Positions 1 to 11,817 of a stretch of DNA of 64,000 nt are shown piece by piece. A model generated the notes under the pieces. That model was not told the origin of the DNA. It saw only the letters and a program-made list of their open reading frames with translations, and did not search any database. Within the stretch, counting starts at the first letter, position 1. Each line of letters starts with the position of its first letter. The position numbers and the translations under genes are program-made. Source of the DNA: Paraspadella gotoi (Eukaryota > Chaetognatha); contig CM119265.1 in assembly GCA_051294375.1 (NCBI GenBank), positions 29,426,852 through 29,490,851 of the forward strand. The letters are read 5' to 3'.

Positions 1-64
1 ATCATCACTGTCATCGGTTCTCTCGTTCTCCTAATCTTCTCTCTCCCTCCCCCCTCCCTTTCAG

Positions 65-508
65 AATCGTCATCATCACTGTCATTGGTTCTCTCGTTCT
101 CCTAATCCTCGGAACTATCGTCGTCATCATACTCCTTCGCAGTGTCAACGCCAGCGTCAACGACGCCGCCGCGGCCGCCGACGCCGCCGACGCCGCTCTC
201 TCAAACCGGCGCTCTTTGCCCTCGAATCTCGGCGTCGGTTCAGACACGACGCCGGTCGGGACTCTTCTCCAAGCGGCGTCGCTCGGCGCCCCTTTTCACA
301 ACGAAGGCGGCTCAAATTTGAACAGCGCCACCTTGACCAGGGTCATTGGCGGCGCTGGCGGCGGTGGAATAAAAAAACTAGGAGGAGCGCCGCCTGGCGT
401 CGTTCTCCCCGTCGGCGTAAACGGCGTCGTAGTGACGCCGACAGGAACCGGAAGTCTGCCCGGCGTCAATCGCCACGCCCATCCGACCCCGGCGCCGTTT
501 TCTCGGTC
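65..508 (+). CDS. Exon of a single-pass membrane protein (partial, runs into N gap)
   Basis: A pyrimidine-rich tract ending in TTTCAG at 59-64 is a good 3' splice acceptor. From base 66 the frame is open to the gap (about 147 codons). It begins with a strongly hydrophobic segment of about 24 residues (IVIITVIGSLVLLILGTIVV and on), followed by an arginine and a soluble tail. The tail has an Ala/Asp stretch from GCC/GAC codons and then Gly/Pro/Val-rich sequence. This is the usual layout of a transmembrane helix followed by a tail in a type I receptor or adhesion protein. The family cannot be named from this fragment. GC content is far above that of the flanking repeats. The first 39 bases of the window nearly duplicate bases 71-109. 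The exon end and all other exons are lost in the gap or lie outside the window. Confidence 0.6.
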
Positions 509-1356
509 NNNNNNNNNNNNNNNNNNNNNNNNNNNNNNNNNNNNNNNNNNNNNNNNNNNNNNNNNNNNNNNNNNNNNNNNNNNNNNNNNNNNNNNNNNNN
601 NNNNNNNNNNNNNNNNNNNNNNNNNNNNNNNNNNNNNNNNNNNNNNNNNNNNNNNNNNNNNNNNNNNNNNNNNNNNNNNNNNNNNNNNNNNNNNNNNNNN
701 NNNNNNNNNNNNNNNNNNNNNNNNNNNNNNNNNNNNNNNNNNNNNNNNNNNNNNNNNNNNNNNNNNNNNNNNNNNNNNNNNNNNNNNNNNNNNNNNNNNN
801 NNNNNNNNNNNNNNNNNNNNNNNNNNNNNNNNNNNNNNNNNNNNNNNNNNNNNNNNNNNNNNNNNNNNNNNNNNNNNNNNNNNNNNNNNNNNNNNNNNNN
901 NNNNNNNNNNNNNNNNNNNNNNNNNNNNNNNNNNNNNNNNNNNNNNNNNNNNNNNNNNNNNNNNNNNNNNNNNNNNNNNNNNNNNNNNNNNNNNNNNNNN
1001 NNNNNNNNNNNNNNNNNNNNNNNNNNNNNNNNNNNNNNNNNNNNNNNNNNNNNNNNNNNNNNNNNNNNNNNNNNNNNNNNNNNNNNNNNNNNNNNNNNNN
1101 NNNNNNNNNNNNNNNNNNNNNNNNNNNNNNNNNNNNNNNNNNNNNNNNNNNNNNNNNNNNNNNNNNNNNNNNNNNNNNNNNNNNNNNNNNNNNNNNNNNN
1201 NNNNNNNNNNNNNNNNNNNNNNNNNNNNNNNNNNNNNNNNNNNNNNNNNNNNNNNNNNNNNNNNNNNNNNNNNNNNNNNNNNNNNNNNNNNNNNNNNNNN
1301 NNNNNNNNNNNNNNNNNNNNNNNNNNNNNNNNNNNNNNNNNNNNNNNNNNNNNNNN
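509..1356. other. Assembly gap (848 N)
   Basis: Unresolved bases. The gap interrupts the transmembrane-protein exon on its left and ends at a poly-T tract at the border of the duplicated block on its right. Confidence 1.
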
Positions 1357-1944
1357 TTTTTTTCTAATATTTTGCAATAATTAAAATAGATTACAAATTT
1401 TTTTAAATTATACTGGACATCCGGAAGGATAGCTAGATTGACCCAAATCCCTAAATAATATTAAAATATACAATAAAAGACAGGTCTATGATTCTAAAGC
1501 TTTTACACGAATCTTAAATAAGAATGAAATAAAATGATCAAATACTGTAGCTAAATTATTAGATATAACAACTTCAGATTTTGCACCCCGATAAAAAAAA
1601 TTACTGAGGTTTTTTTTCTAACTCACAGTAGTCCAGCTTGCTTATTTTCTTAGTTATGTGCTCATCATGGCATGGACAAATTTAGGAAAAATTATATTTT
1701 GTTTATTTGCATACTTCCTTTTATTAGATATATTTTTATAAAAAAAATATTTTAAAATTTTGGTTCATCTTACAGATACAGAAATTGGAGTATGTGTCTG
1801 GATGTCAAAAGCTCTTCTGGTTATAAAAAAATCTGTGTAGATAAAAGTCGATTTTTTCATTTGGTTTTGGAACACTCAAGTTTAAAAAATCTTATCTCCT
1901 GAACCACTTGATTGTAATAAACTTTAAAATTTAAATACATTGTG

Positions 1945-2620
1945 TAGAAAACAATGCCGCGAGCAGTTTACCGTACGTTGCACACAAACTTCGGATCGGG
2001 CTGTCGTCCGTCACTACAGGTGGGTTAGACGCCCCGTCCCGCTTTTATTTGCGTGAATCAGCTAGGCGCGAACCCAAGTCCTTTAGGTTGGGAGGAGCTC
2101 ATGCTACCTCCGGCGCCATAGGTGCTGCTGATTCTCGGACGAGTAACGGGGTATGAAATACTACCGCTACACATCCCCCCCTAGGCATCACACACCCGCG
2201 CAAGTGTGATGGCTATGATGCACGCGTTGTGCCCGAGCACTCTAAGAGGGGCTGCCTATTCCTGCTCCCGTCTTCACACACGATGGTCGAGGGCCAAGGT
2301 GTGTTAACATGCCCGGGAAGAGGTGTAATAACGTGCCAGCGTGTTCGTGTGGGCTCACTAATGTAGAAGACGATGCCGCGAGCAGTTCACCGTCCGTTGC
2401 ACACAAGGTCCCAAACTTTGGATCGAGCTGTAATCCGTCATTACAGGTGGGTTAGACGCCCCGTCCCACTTTTACTTGTGTGAATCAGCAGGGCGCGAAC
2501 CCGAGTCCTTTGGGTTGGGAGGAGCTCGTGCTTCCTCCGGCGCCATAGGTGCTGCTGATTTTTCGGACGAGTAACGGGGTAGGAAATACTACCGCTACTG
2601 GAATTTGGAATTTGGAATCT
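1945..2620 (-). repeat. Tandem dimer of a SINE-like unit with a Pol III B-box-like motif
   Basis: Two related units (about 1945-2165 and 2360-2600) share the sequence from GCGAGCAGTT through GGTTGGGAGGAGCTC to GAGTAACGGGGTA. A linker of about 200 bp lies between them. On the minus strand each carries GGGTTCGCGCCC (or a close variant), a fair match to the B box of a Pol III internal promoter, and AATCAGCAGCACC is shared by both. The same dimer is present in inverted form at about 23040-23710, so the dimer is older than the A/A' duplication. It sits inside the TIR-bounded element whose end is near 2672. Confidence 0.55.
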
Positions 2621-2635
2621 GGAATTTAAAGTTAT

Positions 2636-2672
2636 AAAGTGGCGCGTTTGTTTTTTTTGCACATGAGTGTAT
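2636..2672 (-). repeat. Terminal motif of a TIR element (arm A copy)
   Basis: The minus-strand reading TACACTCATGTGCAAAAAAA, followed by ACGCGCCAC, matches the ends seen at about 32065 and 33812 and in the inverted arm near 22970-23000. It reads like the terminal inverted repeat of a mariner-like, non-autonomous element. No transposase was found. Confidence 0.45.
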
Positions 2673-4119
2673 TTCTTCCATGTCTTCCTTCCCTTCTTCT
2701 TACCTTCACTTCTTCTCCTTCCTCTTTTTTCTTTCCATCTCTATTTGATTCATCTTTCCCTTTTCTTCTCTTTTCTCTATTTATTTTTAATTCTCTTTTT
2801 TTTTCTATTCTATTCTATTCTATTCTATTCTATTCTATTCTATTCTATTCTATTCTATTCTGTTTTATTCTATTCTATTTTTCGCTTTGTTATTTTTTGT
2901 ATTGTTTTAATTTACTATTTTTGATTATTAATGAAATTAAATACTCCGTTTACAATATTTTATTATTGTGAGATATTTTTTTGTGAGGTGCTAAAAATAC
3001 TTCTGACGTATTTCAATTTTAATTTGTTTTCTTCATTTTGAGCAAAAAAAAAAGAATTGACTTTTGTTGTTAATGTATTAAGTCTTTCATACTTTGTACA
3101 TAATTTAAATAATAAACGATACTGATAGAGCGATACTGATTGGGCGATGTTATTAAAATAAAAAATACTGTAAAGATTTGGTTTTCGTCGAACATTTTTT
3201 GATCAATGTTGATAAATAAATAAAACGCGCGAACTTTATAAGAATTTCTTTTCTATCTGTGGGTTGAATTGACTTTTGATTTTTTTCTTTGTACCACTTG
3301 TTATATAAGAAAAATAAAAAATCATACAAACGTAATTTGTGTTGTTTTGATTTTGTTTAATGGAATGGATGTAGAATAAACGATTTAATCAGGTTTTTAA
3401 ACAGCTAGTTAGTATTAATGTCAATTTTAAAATTGATTAATAATCAGATATCAATTGTGAATGATTACTATTGTTGTATGTTAAGAAACAGAAAATTAAT
3501 AATTAGACAATAACATAAATCATAAGCAACGAAAATGCTTAAATTACAACAAAACAGAAGGTAATTTTAATAATGACTGAATATTATACCCCGTTTCCGT
3601 TCGCGTGTGACATCAAGAAAATATTTACTATACTTTTAATATCTAATAAATATAATACATAAGCAAATCAATAGTTAAAGAATTACTGAACGTTTTCTTT
3701 GTATGAGATTCTTTTCATAATTTATTTATTTATAGGGTGACCATTTAAAACCCGCCGCTATAAAAAAATTGCTGCTTCGTCATACAGAAAAGGATTTCTT
3801 ATGATATAAAATGTTTCTTCCCTGTAATCAAGAACTTGCTTGTTTATATTAATTTTACTATGTTAGACAAAAAATTCAACTAAATAAAATATGAAATGAA
3901 TCTTATACACAGTAGCTCACTAACTAATGATGTACTTTTGAATTATACCTATTAAAGGAAAGTAAAGATTTTTTGGTTTCATTTGCTAACAGGCACGCGG
4001 TAGTTTCTATGTTATCATCAGTGGAAGAACATAAGAAGATGAAGACAACAGAAAAACCTTTGTCAAAATATACCGATATTTTTTTTAATTTAATTTTTAG
4101 TTGCAACTCCATAATTCAC

Positions 4120-4270
4120 TTTTCGTCGATCAGTTGGTCGGTCGGTCGGTCGCACGGTATGTCTGTCCATCGGTCTGTCCCACTTACGTTAAAAATGCTC
4201 ATTACTCGCCTAAAGTTGCTCATTGATTTGTTAAGACAGGAAAAAACATCATATCGAAGTGACTGCTAGC
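4120..4270 (+). repeat. Dispersed repeat with (GGTC)n/(TGTC)n core
   Basis: A TTCACTTTT stretch is followed by GGTCGGTCGGTCGG, then TGTCTGTCC, then CCCACTTACGTTAAAA. Related copies are at about 10190-10330, 16540-16650, 17570-17670, 21430-21490 (reverse), 32290-32420, 36340-36800 and 37520-37600. The common body with a tetranucleotide core marks an interspersed family rather than independent microsatellites. Confidence 0.55.
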
Positions 4271-5463
4271 GCCGCCTTCTGTAATGCGCGTCATAAATAC
4301 ATGGGCGAAGAAAGATATTTTAGTTAATACTTGGCAGACTGGTTAGACATTACTAAATGCTTCTTGTGCAAGTGTTTCATACTTGTGTAGTCACGTGACC
4401 ACGCAAAACTACAGTCACGTGATCACAAAGTAAATGTGGCATATTTCGTGTAATGTTTGAAATGAAACTTGGCAAAAAAGTTATCAACAATAAAACGTTT
4501 GTTGTACATAAATTTTCTCGTCATGTAGTCATGTGATCACAGGGAAATACACGTGAAAAGAAAGTCACTGCGGCGCAACACATTGGATGGACCGATCTTG
4601 TTTTTTCTGCACAGTAAGACGAGAAAAAAAGTTTATATTATTATATTAACTCTAAATAAGATGATTTGAACAGATTGAATAATTTATTCAGTTAATTCAA
4701 ACCGAAACATTAGTTCATCCGCCGTATTCCTCCGTCCCACCGTCGCCTCCCTCCTCCTTCTCTCCCTTCTTTCCTTCCTCCCTCTCTCCCTCTCTCTCTC
4801 CCTCTTCCTCCCTCTCTCCCTCTTCTTCCTCTAATTCCTCCAACTCTGGAAAAATCTTCCTCGTCATCTCCACGAGATTTGAGGGCGTGGCCCGATGGGA
4901 GAGCGGAATAGATACCGACTCTGGGAAGAATCGGGGACCGAATGGTGAGCTGAAAGGAGGAGGGGAGGGAGGAGAGAGGGAGGGAGGGAGGAAGGAGTGG
5001 GAGGGGAGGGGGAGAGAGGGAGGAAGGGTAGGGAAAGGGAGGGAGAGTAGGGGAGCGGGATACAAAAGCGGGAAAGAGAGAAAGGGAGTAAAAAAAAACA
5101 GTTAAAAACAAAAGAATAGAGATAAAAGTTAAAAAAAAGTTTAGTGGGAGAAGAGAGAGATAGAGACGCGAAGAAGAATGAAAGAGTTGGAGTAAAGAGA
5201 TAGGAGAGAGATAGAGACGGAAAATGAAAACCGAAAACCAAATGGAAAATTTATCATAATATATATGAAAAATTATCTAAACTACTACAATATGTAAATG
5301 AGATTGAAGAACTCAATCTTTCTGCTGTATTCGCTACAGAGAGAGTGAGTGATAAAATAAGAAACAAATAAAATTAAAATTATCTTACAATTTATGTCAA
5401 AAAATATGAACCAAGTTGAACATTTTTTGTTTGGAAATTTTATTTACGATAAAACAATTGAAA

Positions 5464-5498
<35 letters not shown>

Positions 5499-6174
5499 CC
5501 GTCGGAAAGGAAGGAAAACAAACAAAAACAGAGGAATACAAAAGAGTGGAGGAAAAACAAGCTAAATCTTGGCAGGCGCACCTGAGAGCAATCTGAACAA
5601 TAGGGGGCAAGAGGAAGGAGGAGGAGGAGGAGGAGGAGGAGGAGGAGGAGGAAGACGACGACAAAGAAAACCACTTTCCCTCCCCGCTGTTTCGTCTTTC
5701 TTGAGAACCAGAAGTCGCCGTCTTAAGTGTCTTTTGCGTTCGATGACTTTTGTTTGTTTTTCTATTTAATTATGTAAATATTTCTCATATTCTCATCTTT
5801 CTTATATCCATTTTGTATCATTCCGAATAAAAATACATATTATTGTTCATTAATTAATTATAAATTAATTAAATTTTTAATAAATTTATAAATGTATATA
5901 AAATAATAAAAGATATGTATGTTTTGAATTATTACTATTAAGCAAACAACAAATATGTCACCGACGACGACGACGACAACAACAACAAACAAAGTGAAAC
6001 CTAAAATAGGAATGACAGAAATGCTCTTTTTCTCACCGTTGGTTCTGAGGGAGAAAAAAGAGAGAGAGAGTGAGAGAAAGAGAGAGAAAGAGAGACAGAG
6101 AGAGAGAGAGAAAGGGATCATGGTTCTCTTCCTCCTCATTGACTTTGTCAACTCAATTTCCTGGACAACGAAAT

Positions 6175-6221
<47 letters not shown>

Positions 6222-6434
6222 ATCGGAAAAAGGATTTTGACCTGAAACCTTGGAAATGACCAACGGATAGAAAGAGAAAAAAAAAAGATTTGCATTGTGA
6301 AAGGTTGCTAAGTATATTATATTACTATTGGACAAAATTAAAGTATTATAAAACTTATGAAAAATATTTATATCTTTCTTGTGGACAAAAAACTACAAAC
6401 TTGGTCAAACTATTGACCTTACTTTCAACGACCT

Positions 6435-6469
<35 letters not shown>

Positions 6470-6494
6470 NNNNNNNNNNNNNNNNNNNNNNNNN
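6470..6494. other. Assembly join (25 N)
   Basis: A (CT)n tract ends at the gap. The sequence after it is identical to the sequence following the equal-length gap at 12771-12795. Confidence 1.
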
Positions 6495-6994
6495 TACCTG
6501 AGCTTCTATACTAAGCCTCGTGCCCTGCACTTGATTCATCATCTTAAGAAGGTCTCCCGTCATTCTTTTGATTTAACACCTCGCGCAACGTGCTTGAGTT
6601 TTTTGGACATTACGGCGCCAAGCAAAATCTCAACAGACCTCCACGTCAGACTGGACGCCTTCCCGCGCTCTTAGGAGAGGGGGGGGTCACATCGGGCAGG
6701 AGGATCAATCTCGCCAAAATCCAAAACGATCAGGAGGATCGGGCGAATCCCCCGGCAATAGAAACGCTGATGCATGGCCTGGGGATGGACCTGGACCAGA
6801 CCGACCAATCAAGCTTGGGCAGGAAAAATTGAATTGTCAAAAAAATCAGCTCCTTGCCTCTGATCGGTCTTTGTTATAAATAGCTTAGTTCTCTCTTAGG
6901 TTTCAAGTAGAATGTGATTCAGGACTGCCTGCGTTGCGTTCTCACGTCACCGTTATCTTACTCAGAATAAAATCGAGTCTGGATTGCTATGACC
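6495..6994 (+). mobile_element. LTR-like segment, copy 1
   Basis: About 500 bp, base-identical to 12796-13286; both copies start at a 25-N join and diverge abruptly after TCTGGATT. It holds a TATA box (TATAAATAG at 6875-6883) and a polyadenylation signal (AATAAA at 6966-6971) about 90 bases later, the order found in the U3-R part of a retrotransposon LTR. An 80-codon open frame (6590-6832) is identical in both copies, resembles nothing I recognise, and is probably incidental. No flanking gag-pol is present, so this would be a solo or truncated LTR. The 5' end is hidden by the gap. Confidence 0.35.
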
Positions 6995-7074
6995 TAATCT
7001 TGATTTTCTCAGTCTTATGATACTTAATAAATATATATATTTTTGTGTTATATAATTAAACAGGTTCATGATAT

Positions 7075-7385
7075 TTGTAGTCGGGCATTGCGTAGGTTCA
7101 CCACCGCCTAGAATCATGCACTATTCAGTTGTGACCCGGTGGCTCATTGGAGTAAAGCCATCAGCCATGCACCACTAGGTACCGGGTTCAATCCCAACCC
7201 AGTAATACCCGTGCAGGAAGCATGGAGCGGCCGTAAGCCGCCTTGGGGGCAATGCAAACCCTCAAGGCCTGGTTCCAGCCAGGGACCCGTTCCATGGCTG
7301 CTAGATGGGGGTTATAGAAGTTACGACAGTCATCTTCAGCCCACAGTGCGCCTTATCCACATATTTTGGAAAAAAATAAAATTTT
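7075..7385 (+). repeat. tRNA-derived SINE, copy 1
   Basis: Sequence with an A-box-like TGGCTCATTGG (7140-7150) and a good B box GGGTTCAATCCC (about 7186-7197). It is followed by a conserved body (CGTAAGCCGCCTTGGGG, GACCCGTTCCATGGCTGCTAG, CAGTCATCTTCAGCCCAC) and an A-rich end. The same unit occurs at about 13380-13690, and reversed at 26400-26700, 44500-44955 and 52388-52662, which establishes it as a family. Confidence 0.75.
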
Positions 7386-7469
7386 AATAATTTAACTTTT
7401 TGACACTATTTAATTGAAACCAATGGCTGGGCAGATTACTTTTTTATGTTGAGCTTTAGTATTTTAAGG

Positions 7470-8250
7470 CTTTTTGAGGATATTAATAATTGTTTAATAT
7501 TTAATAAATACTTTGGTTAAAAAAAGTTGCTAAAAGTTCCCCTAAAAAATGAATTTAAAAACAGTGAGTTGGAAAATGAAAACCCGAATTTTGAAAATCC
7601 AAGCTTTCTCCAGTCTTCAACTTGTCAAGGCATATCTTTAACTGATCAATATAAAACTAATGTAACAGTATTTTCTACTCAACTATTTTTAAAATCAAAT
7701 GAAATTAGACCATGGTTTGCAAATGACAGCATATTTCTACCGTGCGCTTGTAAAATTGTCACCATTGTATTTCTCAATTTATAAAACTATATTTAACCTT
7801 AATCCCAAAACATAGCTTAACCCTAAACCTAACAATTCTTTTCAAATTTATAAGCATGACAAGACCCCCATATTAGTTAATTTTATATATATATAATATA
7901 TTAGAGCGATGTCAAAATTCACATACAAACGAACTTATTGGAAGTTCGCTACAATGGTTTTCGAATATAGGTAATAAGCATAACAAGAAGCCATTGTAAA
8001 GTAATACGACCTAAGTGAGCTATCTTAAGTAAGCTCAGCTTTAAAAAGTAATAAGGCGTCAACCTTTAAAGCAATTTTCGAATATCGATTCAAGATTTTT
8101 AAATTTTTGAAATTCGAAAAAACACAGTCTCTGTTTAAATATAATAGTTAAATATTTATCAGTTTTTGAAAAAGGAAAGACTGAAATTATTTTTGATTGA
8201 CACATTACAGTTTTTCTTTGCTATAAATAATGCATGTATATTTCAGTTAT
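7470..8250. repeat. Body of duplicated block B, AT-rich, no gene
   Basis: Shared with about 13770-14560 and, reversed, 25600-26300; a further partial copy is at 29955-30250. It contains short telomere-like CCCTAA words near 7820 and a (TA)n tract near 7885 that is expanded to about 42 bp in the inverted copy (25862-25905). No coding signal is seen. Confidence 0.6.
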
Positions 8251-8394
8251 AGTAAAAAAACGTAAAGACGACAAGCGACGACAAACAACAACAACAAGAA
8301 GCAGCTGCAGCAGCAAGTAATCGATCTCTTCTTTTTCTTCGCGGAATCGAAAAAATCGTTCGTTATTCCAGACGAATGAAATCTGAGGAGAAAA

Positions 8395-8690
8395 AAGGAG
8401 AAGAGAGAATTTGATGGGAAGAGGGAGTGAAAGAGTGGGAATCCAGGTGAAGTAAGAGAGGAGTGAAAGAGGGGAACCAGGTGAATAAGAGAGGGATGTA
8501 AAGAGGGAACCAAGGTGAAAGTAGTAGAGGAGAGTGGAAGAGGGAACCCAGGTTGAAAGGTAGAAGAGGAGTGAAGAGGGGAACCAGGTGAAAATATAGA
8601 GAGGGAGTGAAAGAGGGAACCAGAAAGGTAGAAGAGTGGAGAGGAACTAAAGGTAAGAGAGTGAAAGAGGGAACAGAAGAAGGGAGAGGA
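8395..8690. repeat. ~36-bp purine-rich minisatellite
   Basis: About eight imperfect units built on GAGTGAAAGAGGGAACCAGG followed by TGAAA and a short TAGA spacer. The corresponding array in the second copy of block B (14700-14990) has about seven units, and the inverted copy (25366-25440) only about two. Confidence 0.65.
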
Positions 8691-8699
8691 ACGAGTAGT

Positions 8700-9825
8700 A
8701 GAGAAAAAGGAATTGGAATGAAAGATGGGAGAGAGAAAACAGAGAGAGAGATTGAGAGAGAGATGAAAAAAACAAATAGCCGAAACAGAAACAGAAGAAT
8801 ACAAAATAACACAAAACAACATCAGAAAACAACACAGAATCCGAAGGCAAAACAAACAACAAAAAACAACAACAAGCCAACCACTTCATTTTCGAGCGCG
8901 TCTCACATTTTTTGGTATTGGCCAAAGGAGAAAAAGAATATTGAAAGGTGAAGAGAGATGTTGTCGACGCCTTGGTATCGACTAGCGGGTCATGCTGTCC
9001 CCAAAGAGGCTAAAGAGTGACCCAACAGGTGAGGTCATCCTGACCCCAAGAAAGTTACCAAAAATATCCCAAAGACCTTAGAATTGGGCTCCAGATTGAC
9101 CATTTCTCCTCTCTTCTCCCCCCCCCTCCTCAAACAGCATCCGCGCTCGCTCGCACGGATCGGGTCGACAACGCCGTTCAATTGCAGCGCCGATGGCACC
9201 TCCGCTTCAACGAGATTCGCTCGTAATTGCCGAACTTCGTTTTTCCGAAAAACGCAGTCGGAAAAACAAAAGAAGATTACTGTTGTTGTTGTCATTAAAT
9301 CGGATCGGGAAGAAGGAAAGGGAGAGTGGGGCACTGGGACTGGGGAGGGGAAGGGCTGAGTGGGGAAGGGGAAAGGGGAGGGGAAGGGAGGAAAGGGATG
9401 AGTGTATGGGATCGGAAAAGTGCACAGGGATAAAAACAGAGAAAAAAAGTGATTTTTAAACAAGAAAGGAGACCTTACGGCTTTTTCTCTCTCCTCTCTC
9501 TCCTCTCTCTCTGACCCTTCACACTCCTCTTTCTTCCGATCCAACTTTCAACCTTGACGCCCTCCCACATCCTGCTTTCTTTCCCCCAATTATCTCTGAC
9601 CCTTCCAACAGTCCTCATTTCTCCGTCCACGCATCGTGACCCGCTTCCACATCCCACGTCCGTTCAGATTCTCCCTCGCCACCGTCAAGGCGTCTGGCTT
9701 CGAGGTCGCGATGGATAAAAGCGTGAACTCACAGCTGATCTTCTGCAAACACATTGCAGGCGCCGTTTCCGGAGGAAGAAGGGGGGAGAGAAAAGAATAG
9801 AGAGTGGATACGCCGATGACAGGGT

Positions 9826-9890
<65 letters not shown>

Positions 9891-10080
9891 GAGATATGTC
9901 GATTGACAAGGTGAGAGAGAGAGAGAGAAGAGAGAGAAGAGAGAGAGAGAAGAGAAGAGAGAGAGAGAGAAGCTAGAGAGGTGAGAGCAGTACCCGATTG
10001 GACAGGGTGAGAGAAGAGAGAGAGAGAGAGAGAGGAAGAGAGAGAGAGAGAGAGCAGAGAGAGAGGGAGTGGGAGTGGAA
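8700..10080. repeat. Duplicated block B, 3' half, no confident gene
   Basis: Repeated at about 15000-16400 and reversed at about 24270-25150. It includes a moderately GC-rich stretch (9080-9240 and 9590-9790) that is conserved in all three copies but has shifting frames and stops, then (GA)n tracts at 9835-10080. The conservation between copies is explained by recent duplication. Confidence 0.5.
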
Positions 10081-10399
10081 GTGGGAGAGGGGATGAGTGA
10101 GGTTATTTTTTCTTGTTTTGTATTTGTATGGCATTTAAAATATCTTTCTGCAGCGAAAATTACAGGAGCGGTTCCTTTAATTATAAAGGGGTATTAAGGC
10201 CATTAATCACTTATTTTTTGCGCAGTCTCGTCACTTGGTCGGTCGCGTCGTCGGTCGTGGTCGGTCCGTCTCGCCGCGTCGGGTCCTCGCGGTCCTCGTC
10301 TGTCCCACTTACGTTAAAACGCTTATAACTCTTGGCCTTATAGATAGTTGCTCATTTGTTAAATCAATCTAAGCACTACTGGCGCGCCTTTTTGGTTTT

Positions 10400-11035
10400 T
10401 AATGATAAGTAAAAAGAAAAGTATAATGCTGCGCAACAACAAAAAATGAGTCGTTTTCTCATTATTTAATCAAATAAACCCCAAACTGGGTAATTAAAGA
10501 ACTAAAAAAATCAATTAATCAAGAATTACAATAAATCAATAAGTCAATAAATTAATAAATTAATGAATCAATGATATAAATAAAGTAATAAATTTTATAA
10601 TCAATAAATCAATAAGTCAATAATTAATAAATCAATAAATTCATGATAAAAAAGTCAATAAATTAATAAATATAAATCAAATAATAAATTATAAAAATTT
10701 ATCAAATGAATCATGATCATAAATCAATATACAATAATCAAAATCAAATCAATACACGTCAATAATCAATTAATAAATCAAGAAATCAATTAATAAATCA
10801 AAAAATCAAAATCAAAAAATCTATCAATAAATCAATGAATAAATAAAAATAAATAATTAAATAAATAAAGTAAATTAAAAAAAAATATAAATAAATAAAT
10901 AATAAATAAATTAAAAAATAAATAAAAAAATAAAAATAAATTAACCAACCAACCAATCACTAACAATGCACATCGATCAATCAAATCATTGAATAAATCA
11001 TGAAATAAATCATCATTATTTATTAATTAATGAAT
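10400..11035. repeat. AT-rich simple-like array (AATCAATAAAT words)
   Basis: Hundreds of bases made from AATCAATAAATTAATAAAT-type words without coding content. It recurs at about 12400-12770 (reversed), 16790-17000 and 17810-18290, always next to the same GAATGGCGAACTTTGTCCTC segment or an N join. Confidence 0.7.
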
Positions 11036-11039
11036 TCCT

Positions 11040-11760
11040 CATTCATTCCACAGGAATGGCGAACTTTGTCCTCTGTGCGGATGGAGAATGAAATTCCGAC
11101 GAACGGAAGAAAATGAAAAAAGACGAAATCAGGTTACGTTTTTTTTGTTTTGTTTATTTGTTTTGTTTTTAAAATAGTTCGTGTGAATTTCAAAATTAAT
11201 ATTTCCGTTTCTATTAATGCTTTGTATTTTAGTTTAGTTTGGAGCCTGATAAGTTTATTGTACGTAAAAATTTCTTCCGTTAGAGATGTTTAATGTCGGG
11301 ATTGTAAATATTGTCATTTGTCGGTTCATATATTATTTACCTTTTCATGAATAATCTTATGTTTATAACGTTGTAAATTATTTTTAGATTCTAATCTTTG
11401 AGTTTGTTTATTGTTTAGATTAGACGAGAAACGACCGAAAATTTGACGAAAATTCCTAAATTCGGATCAAGCGACATGTAAAGCAAACATTTTGGTCGGT
11501 CAGTTTATTGAAAATATTAAAAAAATAAATATTTATTTATTCATTATAAAAACTTCTATTGTTCTAGAATAAAAAAATTAAACAAATCAAAGGAAAAATT
11601 TTTCAGGTCAAAAATGACTTTATATTATTCAAGATTGAGAGAGAAAGAGAGAAGAGAAAGAGAAAAAGAGAGAGAGAGAGAGAGAGAGAAGGCGAGAGAG
11701 AGAGAGGGAGAGAGAGAGAGAGAGAGAGAGAAGAGAAGAGAGAGAGAGAGAGAGAGCAAG

Positions 11761-11817
<57 letters not shown>

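Larger units (their letters stand above)
1357..6450. repeat. Arm A of a ~5-kb inverted duplication
   Basis: No gene seen. The whole stretch reappears in reverse at about 19190-24270. Landmarks shared in inverted order are the GACATCCGGAAGGATAG motif (1418 versus about 24215), the B-box-bearing dimer (1950-2620 versus 23040-23700), the (TATTC)n tract (2805-2865 versus about 22750-22830), the GGTCGGTCGG/TGTC tract (4130-4190 versus 21440-21490), the purine/pyrimidine switch (4740-5060 versus 20560-20890), and the sequence around 6300-6410 (versus 19200-19320). The arms differ mainly by one- or two-base indels. Internal open frames are microsatellite-driven. Confidence 0.85.

Noticed and set aside
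1955-2600. The 200-bp direct repeats in arm A as LTRs of a mini-retrotransposon
   Set aside because: The B-box-like motif and the presence of the linker beyond single units fit a SINE-like dimer better; no primer-binding site or polypurine tract was seen.
6590-6832. 80-codon open frame identical to one at 12891-13133
   Set aside because: Identity is explained by the duplicated 490-bp LTR-like segment. No recognisable family, and the frame overlaps the presumed U3 promoter part.
7815-7835. Telomere-like CCCTAAACCTAA words (also 14118-14135 and reversed at 25955)
   Set aside because: Only two or three imperfect units within a dispersed repeat body. Not an interstitial telomere array.
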